Below are positions 35,401-47,182 of a stretch of 64,000 bases of DNA, one piece after another (the stretch's first letter is position 1; each line of letters begins with the position of its first letter). The DNA comes from Chelydra serpentina (lineage: Eukaryota > Chordata > Testudines > Chelydridae), in NCBI GenBank assembly GCA_037349315.1, contig JBAIAC010000035.1:6462501-6526500 (forward strand), given 5' to 3'. The notes below the pieces were generated by a model. That model made no database searches. It was not told the origin of the DNA and was given only the letters and a program-made list of their open reading frames with translations. The position numbers and the translations under genes were made by a program.

Positions 35401-37127
35401 ATAATGATCTGCAACAACTGTGAGTGTGCAATTTTTAAGCTCGTTTCAGGAGTGAGGACAGCAGGATATACATCTATAACTCACAACATTTAATCTGCTA
35501 ATCCTCACATATCACCAGCAGAACCCCCCAAATGGCCCTATTTGACTGGTGCAGATTCACGTGTTCGCTCACCCAGGCTTCAGCTCTAGGCAGGACAGCA
35601 GCTGGAGGGGGTCACATTTATCCCTTCCCTTTTCAGACGCAATGCAAGCTTTACAAGCACTCTGCCACTAGATGGTGGCATGGGATAGCAAGCAGCGATC
35701 CTATTTCAAAGCTCTCCAGGAGTCACAGTTGAGGCGAATTCTGCACAGCTGAAATGCTGCCCATCACACCCAGCCCCGAAGAGGAAACAGCAGAGGTCTT
35801 TCTGAACAGACCATGCCAAGCCTACTTTAAAGAAAGGCAAAACACCCCCCTCCCTTTTCACTACCCTCACGTCTGAACTGTGTGAAGTCTTCAGAAAATA
35901 AATCACCTTGGTGGAACTCTACTTTTATGTGGAATTGAATTAAAACCAAGTAAAAGCCTTTAGCAGAAGGGAGGATTAAGGGATATTAACACTACAAGGT
36001 TTTCAGCGAGTGTTTGGTATCTACTGGTCCTCCCCTTTTACCAAGCAAAATGCCATTATCAAGACTGCACCAAAACTAGAGAAATGGAATGGTATCAATT
36101 AAGTCAGCAATTGGAACCACTAAAATAAAAGCGGGGCACACAATTCCCAATGGCTCATTCAGCAAATAGAGCCCATTTTCCTGGCTCTGAGCTGTCTGTG
36201 AGGAGGAGGAGGAGGTGGTGGACCTGGTGTGCTGGAATTTGTTCACTGTTCCCTATTGTTTAACAAATCATTTATGGACCAAAAGACGTTAGTTTTAATT
36301 GTTTTGGACGGGGTGTGAACGGTTCGCTCTGTGAGTGCTCACGATTTACGCAGTGTGCTTGGTCACCTATGTTACAAGGTTCTGTTTCTGCTCACCCACT
36401 GATGACTGAAATTGTATAAAAAGGAGGGAAATCTGAGAGCTTACAGGATGGCTGCCAAACTTTTCCGGGGCAAAAGGGGTTTGGGTCCCTGTTGCAGGGA
36501 AATGCAAATCCCGTTCCTGGGGAACCTGTGTGGTTCATGAAGCGTAGAGATGCTAACCATGGCTGGATGGTTTTTCAGAAGTAGCATCCAGATGTGTAAT
36601 ATCGGTGTAAAATAAGGACCATTTGTTTTCAACAAAGTCATAAATAATACAGAGCCCAGGGAGTGCATGTGATTTGTGTCCCTTTTGGCAGAATCCCAGG
36701 AATTCTACAGTTTCCGAGAAGGCACACAACTAAAATGGCACCTACTCGGTGCTGCTGCTCCATTCTTTTCCCTTTGCTACAGAAATTGGAACTGGAGCAG
36801 CACCGAATTCCAGTCGTTTCACAGTGGCGTGGTCTATATAGTCCTGTTAGGCTCTTTAGAAGGTTCACACACGGTCATAAGCAGGGTTTCTTTAGAGCGG
36901 AGATGTAGGTTGGTTCTCAAATAAAACTAAGAGTATGTGTTCTTTAAAAAAAAAAAAAAAAAGGCACAAGAATATTACGGGCCAGATTTTTGGGAGAGCC
37001 CGTCACCCAGCAGCTCTCATTGTTCTCGCATTCCCACTGGCAGCTGCTGGGTGCTAAGCACTTTTCAAATCTGGCCACTATATTTGAAACTCCAGCCCCA
37101 AATATGGGGGCTGAGCACTTACAGAAG
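35401..37127. other. Intergenic, no gene recognised
   Basis: Holds a (GGA)n run near 36200-36215 and a 17-base A run at 36946-36962. No gene or nameable repeat was seen; short open frames at 36663-36924 overlap one another on both strands and show no domain. Confidence 0.5.
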
Positions 37128-37391
37128 GCCTGGTCTACACTTAAAATTTACACTGACCGAGCTAGGTCACTCAGGAGTGTGAAAAATTCACACTCCTGAG
37201 CACCATAGTTAAGCCAACCTAACTCCTGATATAGAGGCAGCTAGTTGACAGAAGAATTCTTTGCTTGACTTTGCTACTGCCGCTCAGAGAGGTGGATTAC
37301 CCACAGAGTTTTTCCATCTCTTTCTGTTGCTGTGGGAAGCATCTACACTACAGAAGCACAACTGCTATGCCGTAGCGTAGACATGGCCAAA
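37128..37391 (+). repeat. hAT-type MITE
   Basis: Ends 'ggcctggtctacactta' and 'gcgtagacatggcc' are inverted. Inside, 'ggagtgtgaaaaattcacac' followed by 'tcctgagc' forms a hairpin and is shared with the element at 38481-39253, so the two are one family. Confidence 0.78.
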
Positions 37392-38127
37392 GTCTGGCCT
37401 TACAATAACGTTAAGGGTTTGCGTTTACGCTCTCACCACCTGGAAATTCAAAGTTAAGGTCCAAGCGGGAGATTTTCAAAACTTTCATTGAAACCCCATG
37501 GGATTGGTGTTCCTAAACCCAGATGGCATTTAGACACCTTATATTCAGTGACCTAATAGGAGTCAGTTAGGTACCTACAGCCCAGATCCTCAAAAGTATT
37601 TAGGTACTTCTGAAATCCCTGCAGGATCCCATCCTGGGCACCAGATTGAGTTCAGGTGTTGCCGACAGCTCACTCCAGAACAGTGTTTACCTTTTATACC
37701 ATGTTGCAATAACCAAGTAGAGGCACAGAATTTTATCCTTAACTACCAACTTCCTTTTTTCCAAGAGTTTAAGCTGTAACCACCATTTTATTTCCCCACT
37801 CCTGCTGTGAATTGATTATGGTATTTGAACTGCTTTCTTTCAATAGTTATTGTGAAATCTGCGGTCAGTGCTACAATTGCTGGTAAAAGAGTTCTCCATC
37901 CAATTCCATTGAGTTAATATCAAACTGTTCATTAATGTTTCACAGCAATGTCTTTAGTACATACCACTGTATCTGCCATCTGCAATGCACAAGAGGTTAA
38001 TGGTCTGTGTCAATATAATTAATAAAAGGAAAGTCTGGAATCTGACATAAATCAGGTCAAACTGTCATTAAAATTTCATGTTAAAGAAAAAGAAAGTATG
38101 TGAAAGAGAAGCAGCTTCTGTTCCAAG

Positions 38128-38300
38128 GCTTTTAGGAACATAGGCATTGCCACATGGGATCAGACCTGAGGGTTATCTAGCCCAGTAACTTGTCTGACAG
38201 CGGGCAGCATGAGATGCTTCAAAGAAGGTACAAGAACCCCATAGTAGCTCATGTGGGATATTCTCTTAGCCCTTAATAACTACAGATTGGCTTAAATCCT
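38128..38300 (-). repeat. CR1 LINE 3' end, minus strand
   Basis: 'ggaacataggcattgccaca', 'gatcagacctgagggttatc' and 'tagcccagtaacttgtctga' are the antisense of a turtle CR1 3' terminus; the sequence continues with 'gatgcttcaaagaaggta'. Older than the copy at 31155. Confidence 0.8.
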
Positions 38301-38516
38301 GAAGAGTGAGGTATAAATATCCCTCCTGAAACTCTTTAAGTAGCTACTATAACTGTGGATAGTTACCCCTATAAAAGGTCCAGTACCGCATCTCTCTCAT
38401 TCAATAACTAAGTGGAAATAAAGTGCTAAAACTAGTCCAGCAATAATGGATTTGTTTCCTGGATGCTCTTTGGAGCAACTTAGGTCTTGTCTACACTGCA
38501 GACCTATATTTACGAC

Positions 38517-38989
38517 AGGTTTAAGTGTAGTAGCCGTGTTAGTCTGTGTCAGCAAAATGAAAATAAGAAAGAAAAACTTGTAGCACCTTAGAGACTAACA
38601 AATTTATTTCAGCATAAGCTTTCATGGGTTAATACCCACTTCATCGGATGCATGGAATGAAATATACTTCAGACAGACATTTATACATTAGTTGAGAGGA
38701 AACATGACAGCAGGGGAAGAAAAAGCTTTTGAAGTGATAAACAAGATGGTCACACAGGTGTGAATGAGGATCGTTAACTTAAGGGAAATAGATTCAATTA
38801 ACATAATGGCCGAGCCATTCCAAATCTCGATTTAATCCGGAGGCAACGCAATCTAGTTTGCATATCCATTCGAGTTCAATAGTTTCTCTTTGAAGTCTGC
38901 TTTTGGAGTTAATCTGTCGCAACACTGCTATCCTCAAATCTGTCATTGAGTGATCAGGGAGGTTGAAGTGTTCACCTACTGGTTTTTGA
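38517..38989 (-). mobile_element. 5'-truncated Penelope-like (Neptune-type) retroelement
   Basis: The insert is flanked by ATTTACGAC at 38508-38516 and 38990-38998. Its minus strand encodes the end of a GIY-YIG nuclease domain, followed by a non-coding 3' part with the well-known 'ctaacaaatttatttcagca' / 'taagctttcatgggttaa' segment of turtle genomes. The 5' portion with the reverse transcriptase is absent, as is usual for these elements. Confidence 0.82.
38794..38988 (-). pseudogene. Penelope-like GIY-YIG domain remnant (64 codons and stop)
   Basis: Reading the minus strand from 38988 gives QKPVGEHFNLPDHSMTDL, RQINSKSRLQRETIELEWIC and LNRDLEWLGHYVN, then TGA at 38794-38796. The spacing H-F..P.HS..D, R...E..WI..L and GLN follows the C-terminal half of GIY-YIG nucleases in Neptune-type Penelope elements. 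No internal stop is present. The catalytic N-terminal GIY and YIG motifs lie in the missing part, so the fragment cannot be active. Confidence 0.8.
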
Positions 38990-39253
38990 ATTTACGACGT
39001 CGCTCAAGGGTGTGAAAAATTCACACCCCTGAGCGACAGTTATACCAGCCTAACCCTGTGTAGACAGTGCTACATCGGTGGGAAAGCTTCTCCTGCCAAC
39101 ATAGCTACTGCCACTCGCTGGGGGTGGTTTAATTATGTTGATGGGAAAGCTCTCTCTTGTCGGCATAGAGCGGCTACATGAGAGATCTCACCGTGGCGCA
39201 AATGCATCGATACAGCTGTGCCACTGTAAGCTCTCTAGTGTAGACATGTCCTC

Positions 39254-39579
39254 AGCTGAGGGGAGAGTTCTCGCCCGTCGGCTTAGCGGGTCTTCATTAA
39301 AGCGCTGTGGCGGCGCAGCTGTGCCAAGGCAGCATTTTAAGTGTGGACGATTCCAGCGTGGCCAACTCTCAGGGCTGATCAAGAAACTCACGAGAGTTGG
39401 TATTTTATTGAAAGCCCCAGCTCCTGACGGTGGGGGATTATGCAAGAATCTCCGCTCTCATTGGCCACGCTTGCGAGGCCTTCACTCAGCGTGAGGGCAT
39501 GTCTCTGTTTGGATGCAACGTGGTAACTTTTGAATACGGCAGCAGATCAATTCCAAAAGTGTCAGGGAACGTTCTAGGC
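39254..39579. other. Intergenic, no gene recognised
   Basis: Sequence between two transposons. The open frames here run into flanking repeats; nothing else can be supported. Confidence 0.4.
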
Positions 39580-39711
39580 CAGTGGGTTTTTCACCGGTGG
39601 TCCGTGGACCTCTGGGGGTCCGCAGACGATGTCTACGATTTCCAAAGGGGTCTGCACTTCCACTTGAAATGTTTCAGGGGTCTGCCAATGAAAAAGGGTT
39701 GAAAACCAGTA
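39580..39711 (+). repeat. Short hAT MITE with perfect 8-bp target duplication
   Basis: The element starts 'cagtgggtttttcacc' and ends 'gggttgaaaaccagta'. It is flanked by TTCTAGGC at 39572-39579 and 39712-39719. The interior has the 'ggtccgtggacctctggggg' type sequence common to turtle hAT relics. Confidence 0.87.
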
Positions 39712-40278
39712 TTCTAGGCGTCACCAGGCAGAACCTTATTGATTTTGGTGACAAATGGAAAAAACAGAGGTGGAGAAATATGGAGCCCGTGGCATGTGCT
39801 TTAAGCAGGTCTGCAGTTGCCTATAGATCAATGACCTGGTTGACGGCGCCATTAACTCCTACTAGCATAACACCACCACCACCCTCCATGGCAGCTCTAC
39901 CCTTCCTCCCAACCCCTCGAATGACTGATTCCTTTTCTTTCTGTCTGCAGGAGCAGAACGGAGGGGAGAGGGGAATGAGGGAGCCCACAGACCCTTGGCA
40001 TGGGGGCGCACACAGCCCCTGGCATGGCTAAAAGTCATGAGCAGTTAGGAACAACAGCTGTGGGCCAGAGTCTCAGCCAGCAAGAGGGGGAGTGATGGAA
40101 GAGTCATTTCTTTTGCCCTCCTACCTCTGCGTCACCCCAAAGCCTGCTCCATGCTGGGAGAGAGAGAGAGAGAGGGGACAGTAGCTGTCTGTCCATCCTT
40201 TCCAATCCAGAGGGAAGAAAGAGGCTTTGGAAGAGTAGAAAAAAGGAGACACACACAGGGTAGAGAATAGCAGGAAAA

Positions 40279-40312
40279 GGGGGGGGGGGGGACACAGAGC
40301 TCCCCCCCCCCC
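40279..40312. repeat. Opposed G and C homopolymer runs
   Basis: Thirteen G at 40279-40291 and eleven C at 40302-40312, separated by ten bases, so they can pair as a hairpin or form a G-rich structure. Run lengths in such tracts are often sequencing artefacts. Confidence 0.75.
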
Positions 40313-42573
40313 AATATTAACACAAGAATGTTTCTAATGCTCATGTTTACAGAGAAAATCTTGAAAATGTGATCTGAGTGCACGCGAAAGAAAGACAAAG
40401 AGACTCTCTTTCAAAATATATATATTTTAAACATCCTCATGATTTATAATCCCACCTCCTGATTTTTGAGGTCCTGCCTCATGATTCTAGGCTGTTTGAG
40501 GCTGGCAGTACTCAAGTTGATAAGAGACACGTTCTGAGCTCTGACCAACTTTGAGGAGGGTCAGTGAGGCAGGCCCCCTGCTGCTCTGGAACTCCCAATT
40601 AATGCTCCGTTTGACTTGTCTGGTCGTTAGACATGCCTCGACATGCATAAGTACAGTGGGTAATTCAGTCGGGGTCTGGGCAACACACACACTTTGGAAA
40701 GACTTGCATAAGCACAGGCCGCTGTTTCTGGCTCAGATCCTGCCAGCAGATGTGTTGGTATGGTCCCGTAGGTCTGCCCTTGGGACCCACCCCAGTGCAT
40801 CTGTCTGCCAGATCAGGCCCAGTAGGTCATTGTCTTTCTTATGCTTCATATAGATTCATATTTTGGAAAGCTACAGGAAAAAATGTCTCAAAAACATTGC
40901 TTATAAAACACCAAACAAGAGAAGGGATGCCTTTCCATTGGATTTTGTCAGAACAAAAGCAGATTTTAGAAAAAAAATCCAAACTTCCTGCCCACCCCCC
41001 TCCTGAATGCCTGAGAAGTCAGTTCTAAGGCTAAGTCTGATTAGAAACAATTATTTTACTTAATACTAAATTACAGTGATAGAGCATCATTCACCCAAAA
41101 TGGTCTCCGATTCCTTTGTAAACCCAGAGCCTGGTGCCAGAGGTTGGAATTTAGGAGAGAGTTAGGCACCTAATTCTTTAAACCCCTTAGGCAGTCCCAG
41201 CTCTAATCATGACACACACAAGCAGTCCCAGTGACAGGTATGAGGGAACACTTAAAATCTATGGCCTGATTCCGTACAATCCTATGTAGCTGATTAAGCT
41301 AGCTCATGAAAGTAGTCCTTTGAGCGCCAATGGAATTACTCATACAAGTAAAGTTACTTGTGTGTGTAAACATTTTGGGAGCCGGGGCCACTTAAAAGCA
41401 CCGCTGAATTTAAAAAAAAAAAAAAAAATTTAAAAAATGATTTAACAGCAAAATTCCACATGACAACAGTTTAGTGGCCTGATGCAATGCCTACTGAAGT
41501 CAACGAGAAGACTCCAGTCGTCTTCAGAGGCCATTGGATCAAGCCCTAGGAAAGGAAAAAGAGGGACAATTTCATACCTAGGGGTTTTGCAAACAACCTA
41601 AATAGAAGAGCCAGCTTTCAACTCATGCTCCTGTAGCTGAGCACAGGTTTTCCAACGAGCATATAAGGAGTACACAGCAGCTGCCTGAATTTGGTGTTTG
41701 GTCTGTTGTGCCATTTACTACCCACTACATTCAAGCAAACCAAAATTCTCACCAATGGTAAAACTAATGCAGGAAGGGGGGTGGGGGGAAAGCCGGGGAG
41801 GGAAGAGAGAGGGTAACAGATCAGTCTAGGGATTTTCCCCCCCCTCAACTCAATTGTATTTTTACTACAATTGGCAGCACTAGCCCAACTCTAAGACTGT
41901 CATTTTGGATGAAATATGTTCAGTGTACATAGAAGTGACCACGTCTTTTGGGTGCCCAACCCAAGACACGGAAGGCTTGATTTTTTTTATTTTTTAAAAA
42001 AAAGAGGTTCTGAGTACCTGCAGATCCCATTTATTTTAACTAGAGCTATCTGAGCTCCACATTTCTGCAAATCAGGCCCCCATAGAGGTTTAAACTGGGC
42101 TTCTAAAAATGGAGACCCCTCCGCCCCATCCCACCCCCCAAAAAAATCAGTGATCACTTTGAAAGTTTAGCTCCGAAAAGCTCCGACTAAGCTCTGGATG
42201 ACTGATAGCTAGTTACGCACTCAGGGACATGAGCAATGCTCCCTTTGCTGTTTTCCTTTATTGTTAATTCCAGTCCGTTATGGTTTTCATGCACACAGGA
42301 ATGCTGATTTATTGCATTCACTCTGAAGGGTATAAATACAGAATTACAAGGGGGGGGGGGGTCCACGCCAAAGCTTTCTTCAAAAGGGCACGAGAGAAAC
42401 ATCAGCCACTTCCAGAAAAGACAGAGAGCCTTTAATAGGCTCAGCGTTGTTGCATTTTGGACAATCCTTTTGAAGAAACGCAAAAGAAGGGCTGTGGTGA
42501 AGGTAAGGTAAAGAAAAAAAGTGTTGCTCTGCACAAGCTGAGGGCAATATTAAATGTTTGTGTGTACATCTAT

Positions 42574-42602
42574 ATAGATAGATAGATAGATAGATAGATA
42601 TA
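42574..42602 (+). repeat. (TAGA)n microsatellite
   Basis: About six uninterrupted four-base units, preceded and followed by TA-rich sequence. Confidence 0.93.
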
Positions 42603-43294
42603 GTTGGTATTTTCAAAAGACTGTTTACACTTAAAAAATGTAATAAAATAAATAGGAAAAAAGATTGCAAAGAACAGACTGGTTTAAAAGGATTTGGATA
42701 ACTATTCCAATATTCTTGGATTCGAGCAAATATAATTTTACTACAATATCCTTAGAGAGCTGGAATAAACAAAGCATTGTGCTTTGATATTTGAATAAGA
42801 AACATTTGATCCGAGAACTATATTTTTATTGTAGGTCAGAGTGGCAACGGTGAACTTTATTGTAGTGGCTCCAAAGTATTGACCTGCAACCTTATTGACA
42901 CAAGTCAGTCCCTACTCACAAAGAGTCACATTGAGATTCCCCCGGTTAACTGTTTGCTGGCTCGGGCCATGGCTCTTTCAAGAAGGGGTAAGGCTACAGC
43001 ACAAAAGAGTGATGTTTGGATAAACAAATGCATCTCAGGAGTACTCTATAAAAAGGAACAACATGCACAGGCATTTGTTATTCCCCACCCCGAGCCCCGT
43101 TCAGACTAGTAATTTTCTCCATTGAGACTATCCCAGGTATTTGGTACCATTATACAGTAATTACTATCCTTGCAAGGCAAGGAGGGGAAATTTAAGCCCT
43201 AAGTAGTTACTGGTAGCTCTCTACCTATTCTTGCCCTTTGAAGACAACACATTGAATGTGCCATAGTAGTCAGTGTATTTGTAATAAACTAAGG

Positions 43295-44458
43295 CAGTGT
43301 TTCCTCAACCAGTGGGTTGCAAGCCCCAGGAGGGTCACAAAAAGATAATCAGGGTGGTCACAAGGTGTTGAAAGTTCTATAAGAATTCAAAGGCTTATCT
43401 ACTCTGGGGAAATTGATCAGAATAGTTATTCCAGAATAGCTCCCTCTAGGGATACCTTCCTCTGGAATAATTACTCTGCTCACAAAGCAAAGTAATTATT
43501 CTGGAATAAAAGTGTTTGGAGTCCAGATCAGAGTGTCCACAAAGGGGATTTATTTCAGAATAACTAAATTATACTGGAATAGCAGGACAGTCAATTTCAC
43601 CTATGTAGAAAAGGCCTAAAGCAGGCCTGCACAACATGCAGCCCAGGGGCCGCATGCGGCCCGCGTGGGCTCACTGTGCGGCCCGCGGGGGGGGAGGGGG
43701 AGTAGGCAAGCAGCAGGGTGTGGCATGCCAATGGCCGGCTGGCCAGCCCGTGGGCAGGCTGGGGAGTGAGAGTGAGCCAGCAGTAGAAGGTAAGAGGCCA
43801 GCAGTGGGCAGGCAGGTGAGCTTGCTATTCTACTTCTAGCAAAAATATATTTTTCTTTTACCTTAATTATACTACCTTAGGGGCCCGCTAGAACATATTA
43901 CCAAGGTTCAATACAAAGTCATATAAAAGTTATACAAAAATGCACAATGCAGAGATTTATCTACAACTGCATTGATTGACTGCTGTGTGCAGTAATATAG
44001 TGACCCCTTGCGGGGGGTTAGGAGGGGGGTGATGGTGGGGCCGAGCGGGGAGGGGGCGGGTCCTATTTTACTGCTGTGATCTAGTCATCCTATGCACGCT
44101 GTTTATTTCCCCCTCTACAGGCTTCCACACCCCAGCGCTAGGGAAGGAGGGGTTGTTTCTGCGGGGCGGGCGGTGCTGCGGGGGGAGGGGGGAGTGTTGT
44201 TTCTGCGGGGCCGGGCGGCACTGAACGAGGGGTTGTTTCGGCGGGCAGGTGGTTTCGGCCCTCAGCTGTTTTCTTTGGAGTAATATGGCCCTCGCCGCTT
44301 TACAAGTAAAGACCATGTCACTCCCCACACTCCCTTAAGTGTCACTCTGTCAAGCTCTCAAAATATACAAAAATCATACAAGCCAAGTAAAAAATGTAAG
44401 GGAGTTGTGAACATTTTTGATTGAAGGGTTGCCAGTCTGATAAGGTTGAGAAATACTG
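43295..44458 (+). repeat. hAT element carrying nested insertions, perfect target duplication
   Basis: The outer ends 'cagtgtttcctcaacc' and 'ggttgagaaatactg' are inverted, flanked by AACTAAGG at 43287-43294 and 44459-44466. Within it, about 43390-43617 is a second MITE ('ggcttatctactctgg' ... 'gtagaaaaggcc'), and from about 43623 a third element begins with 'caggcctgcacaacatgc', has a G-rich middle and ends near 'ggccctcgccgctttacaag'. The outer interior sequence resumes after about 44300. Confidence 0.82.
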
Positions 44459-44694
44459 AACTAAGGAATACATTCTCTCTCTTGCTATTGAGGAGATAGA
44501 CAAAGAGCACATTCAAGGCCCAGCTTTCAGATGCTGTATTTTCCCCACAAAACACTGTTGCTTTATTTAATAAATTGTATGTCAAAAATAGGATCATAAT
44601 CACACCCAGTCTTCATAGATGCGTAGCATGTTGACATAAGGTGGAAACAGCAGGAGTCAGCTAGAAAAGCCAGTCTGATGCGGTTTAACTCTGC

Positions 44695-44795
44695 ATGATC
44701 CTAATTCAGGAAAGCACTTAAGAACATGGCTAAATCCATCCTTAGTCAGGCAAGTCTTAGTGACATGCTTAAGTGCTTTCCTGAATAGGGGCCCA
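44695..44795. repeat. Palindromic interspersed repeat
   Basis: Opens 'attcaggaaagcacttaag' and closes 'cttaagtgctttcctgaat', giving a nearly perfect 19-base terminal fold. Related to 34860-34978 and 1695-1835. Confidence 0.78.
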
Positions 44796-46963
44796 TATGA
44801 CTTATCGCTCACCATTTCACCTATACAGGGAAGGTCAAATTAATCCTGACTCTGGTTAGGGGTATGGGGAAGTCAGCGTTTGGAACCCTCTTAAACCAAA
44901 GAAATCTCATGGCAACCCCGTTTAAAAATGTATCGTAGATTGAGTGGTAGACTAGAGGTCCTGAATTAAGACAGGTCGTCTTTACCCATCCCCCTCCATC
45001 GCCGGTGCTACATAATTATATAGAGATAATTGCAATGGCTAGTGCTGAAGGGCAAATTCAATCAGTACTATTTCATTCATTTACATGTCAGGGGACTGAC
45101 TACGAGGATGCAGAAGGAGCCTTTGATTCACAAATCTAGTGTATCTTGATGACAGATGTTGCCTGTTTTGAAAAGATCATTTACAGCCGTAATGATAAAC
45201 TAGATGGGTTTAGGGCCATCTGGTTGGAATTCTGTCCTCCCTGAATTACAATGTAAAAAAGTTCTGAAGAACAAACTCCTGAGTTTCAGATTCAGGCTAG
45301 ATTCTACTCTGAGCTCCATCTGGGGTAAATCTGGACTAACTCCACTGACTTCTGTGGAGCTACTCCAGATTTATTCCAGTGTAAACAAGAGCAGAATGAG
45401 GTTTGCTCCTTAGCCTGTCGGGTGGGTAAGAGTTCAGTAACGGGGGAATATTATCACTTAGCTCCATTAAATGTGCACAATAGCTCCCGATCAAGATACA
45501 GCAATTGAGATGGGAGCTGGAGAATTCTCCTCTTGGAGACATTTTACTACATGGATGACTATCTCCTTGTCCATCTACTTAATAATGACGGACTTGACTA
45601 TGCTAAGTCTATCAGCATGGTGTTGCTCATGCAAATTCTATGTCATTTCCACTCCAGATTTTTTCTTAGCCGGTGTATTAGGTATTTCTGAACTGCATTT
45701 TAACTTTTTGTCCTCACATTTGCCCTCTCACCACACAAAATTGAGGGAAGACACTTTATGATTCAAGATGGTTTTGGAAACTATACAGTGGGGCCTGATC
45801 CTACCAAGTGTTGCCTCTAACGTGCTGAGGGGTGGTTTCCCATCAATGTATGTACTTCTATCTAGGACATACGTCAGTGGGAGTTGAGGGTGACCAGCAC
45901 CTCACAGAATCCGGAGTTTGCCATGGATGACAGCATGGTTGACTCCTCTGGTCTTTGATTCTAAGGCTGAGCATCATATTAATAATAGGATCTATTAATA
46001 ATAGTAATTATAATATATTGTATATTATATAATAATATAATAGCAAAGGGGAGGTGCTGTGTTAGTGAAATCCCCTGGTAAGTGTGTTTTACGGGTCCTC
46101 CCCCCCAGTGCTGATCCACAAAGAATCAGAGTCTGATACAGCCCCAGACAAAGTTTGGGCTCTTTAGCTCAAGTTGCATCAGTTTGTACTTTTAGGCCTG
46201 GTGGTCTCATGCCCATTGTGTTGGCCAAAATGGTGGCCACCTCATTAACATCCATTTTGCCACCCTTATTCACAGTTCATAGTATCTTACTCCATGAGTG
46301 ATCACATGGAAATGAAGGGGACTTTAGAAGTTCACATTAAGGGCTTACAATGAAGGTAACTTTTAAACAACTGATCCTGCAGTTCTTGCGTCCCTGCAGA
46401 AAAAGGGATAATGGTGCTGATCCACCTTTGTTTAACACTTTGAAGTGTGTTGATTAAGGAATGCTATGTAATGCTAAGCAGCAGCACTGAAGATTCATTT
46501 TTGGTGCAGCAAAATAGTATTGGCCAATACTCTATAGATAAAGTGATGTTGAAGAGCTATTAATAAAATGGTCATTCCAAGTAATCTGGAGCCTTTCCTC
46601 ATCCTTTCTTTCTGGCTTAATTGTAGGACAGTAGTGGTGCCCCAAATAGGCAAGGTATTGTAAATAAAGATAGGAAGACTGTCCCTGCTCCAAAGAACTT
46701 GCAAACTAAAGAGATCTACAAACAGAGAAAGTGTAGGGCAAAGGATGCAATCTACCAAGTAGTCAAGATGATGGCTGGCACATGGCATGAGAGCTCCATG
46801 TCACAGCATATACAGTATAATGAAAATATCTTTACTATATATCCTTCCTGTATACATAGAATGGGCCAGATGTGCCACATCCCTCTTTAGGCACTACCCT
46901 ATAATACAAACAACAAGTCCACAACCCTGATCAGGACCCCATTGTGCTAGGGATTGTATGTGT

Positions 46964-46981
46964 ACACACACACACACACAC
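46964..46981 (+). repeat. (CA)n microsatellite
   Basis: Nine CA units in an old dispersed repeat, followed by three 'ctctccca'-like units to about 47010. Confidence 0.92.
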
Positions 46982-47039
46982 TCTCTCCCACTCTCTCCCA
47001 CTCCCCCACAAAACCCAAAGATTTACAATCTAACCAGAT

Positions 47040-47182
47040 GAAGAAAAAGGTAGGAGGGCAAAGAGAGGGGAAGTGATTTGCCCACGGTCACACAGCAGGT
47101 CAGTGGCAGATTCAGGAAGAGAACTAGATCTGCCAACTCCCAGTCCAGTGCTCTATCCACTAGGTCAAACTGCACTGTTCAC
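47040..47182 (-). repeat. MIR-type SINE, minus strand
   Basis: 'gaagtgatttgcccacggtc', 'acacagcaggtcagtggcag' and 'ccagtgctctatccactagg' are MIR in antisense, well preserved for the family. Confidence 0.85.

Larger units (their letters stand above)
38481..39253 (+). repeat. hAT-type MITE split by a Penelope-like insertion
   Basis: Ends 'taggtcttgtctacactgca' and 'agtgtagacatgtcctca' are inverted. The MITE is interrupted at 'atttacgac', which is present on both sides of the 38517-38989 insert. After the insert the sequence resumes with the family hairpin 'gggtgtgaaaaattcaca'. Removing the insert gives a MITE of about 290 bases. Confidence 0.85.
39720..43294. other. Intergenic, low-complexity rich, no gene recognised
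   Basis: Contains (AG)n at 40156-40173, the G/C runs at 40279-40312, a G run at 42350-42361, a (TAGA)n microsatellite at 42574-42602 and 'gaagtcaatggg'-type pieces at 41255-41560. No coding signal was seen. Confidence 0.55.
44467..47039. other. Intergenic, no gene recognised
   Basis: Includes a palindromic repeat at 44695-44795, a TA-rich run at about 45980-46045 and a (CA)n microsatellite at 46964-46981 followed by 'ctctccca' units. The phrase 'ccattgtgctagg...tttacaatctaacc' at 46945-47035 is an old dispersed repeat interrupted by the microsatellite. Confidence 0.55.
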
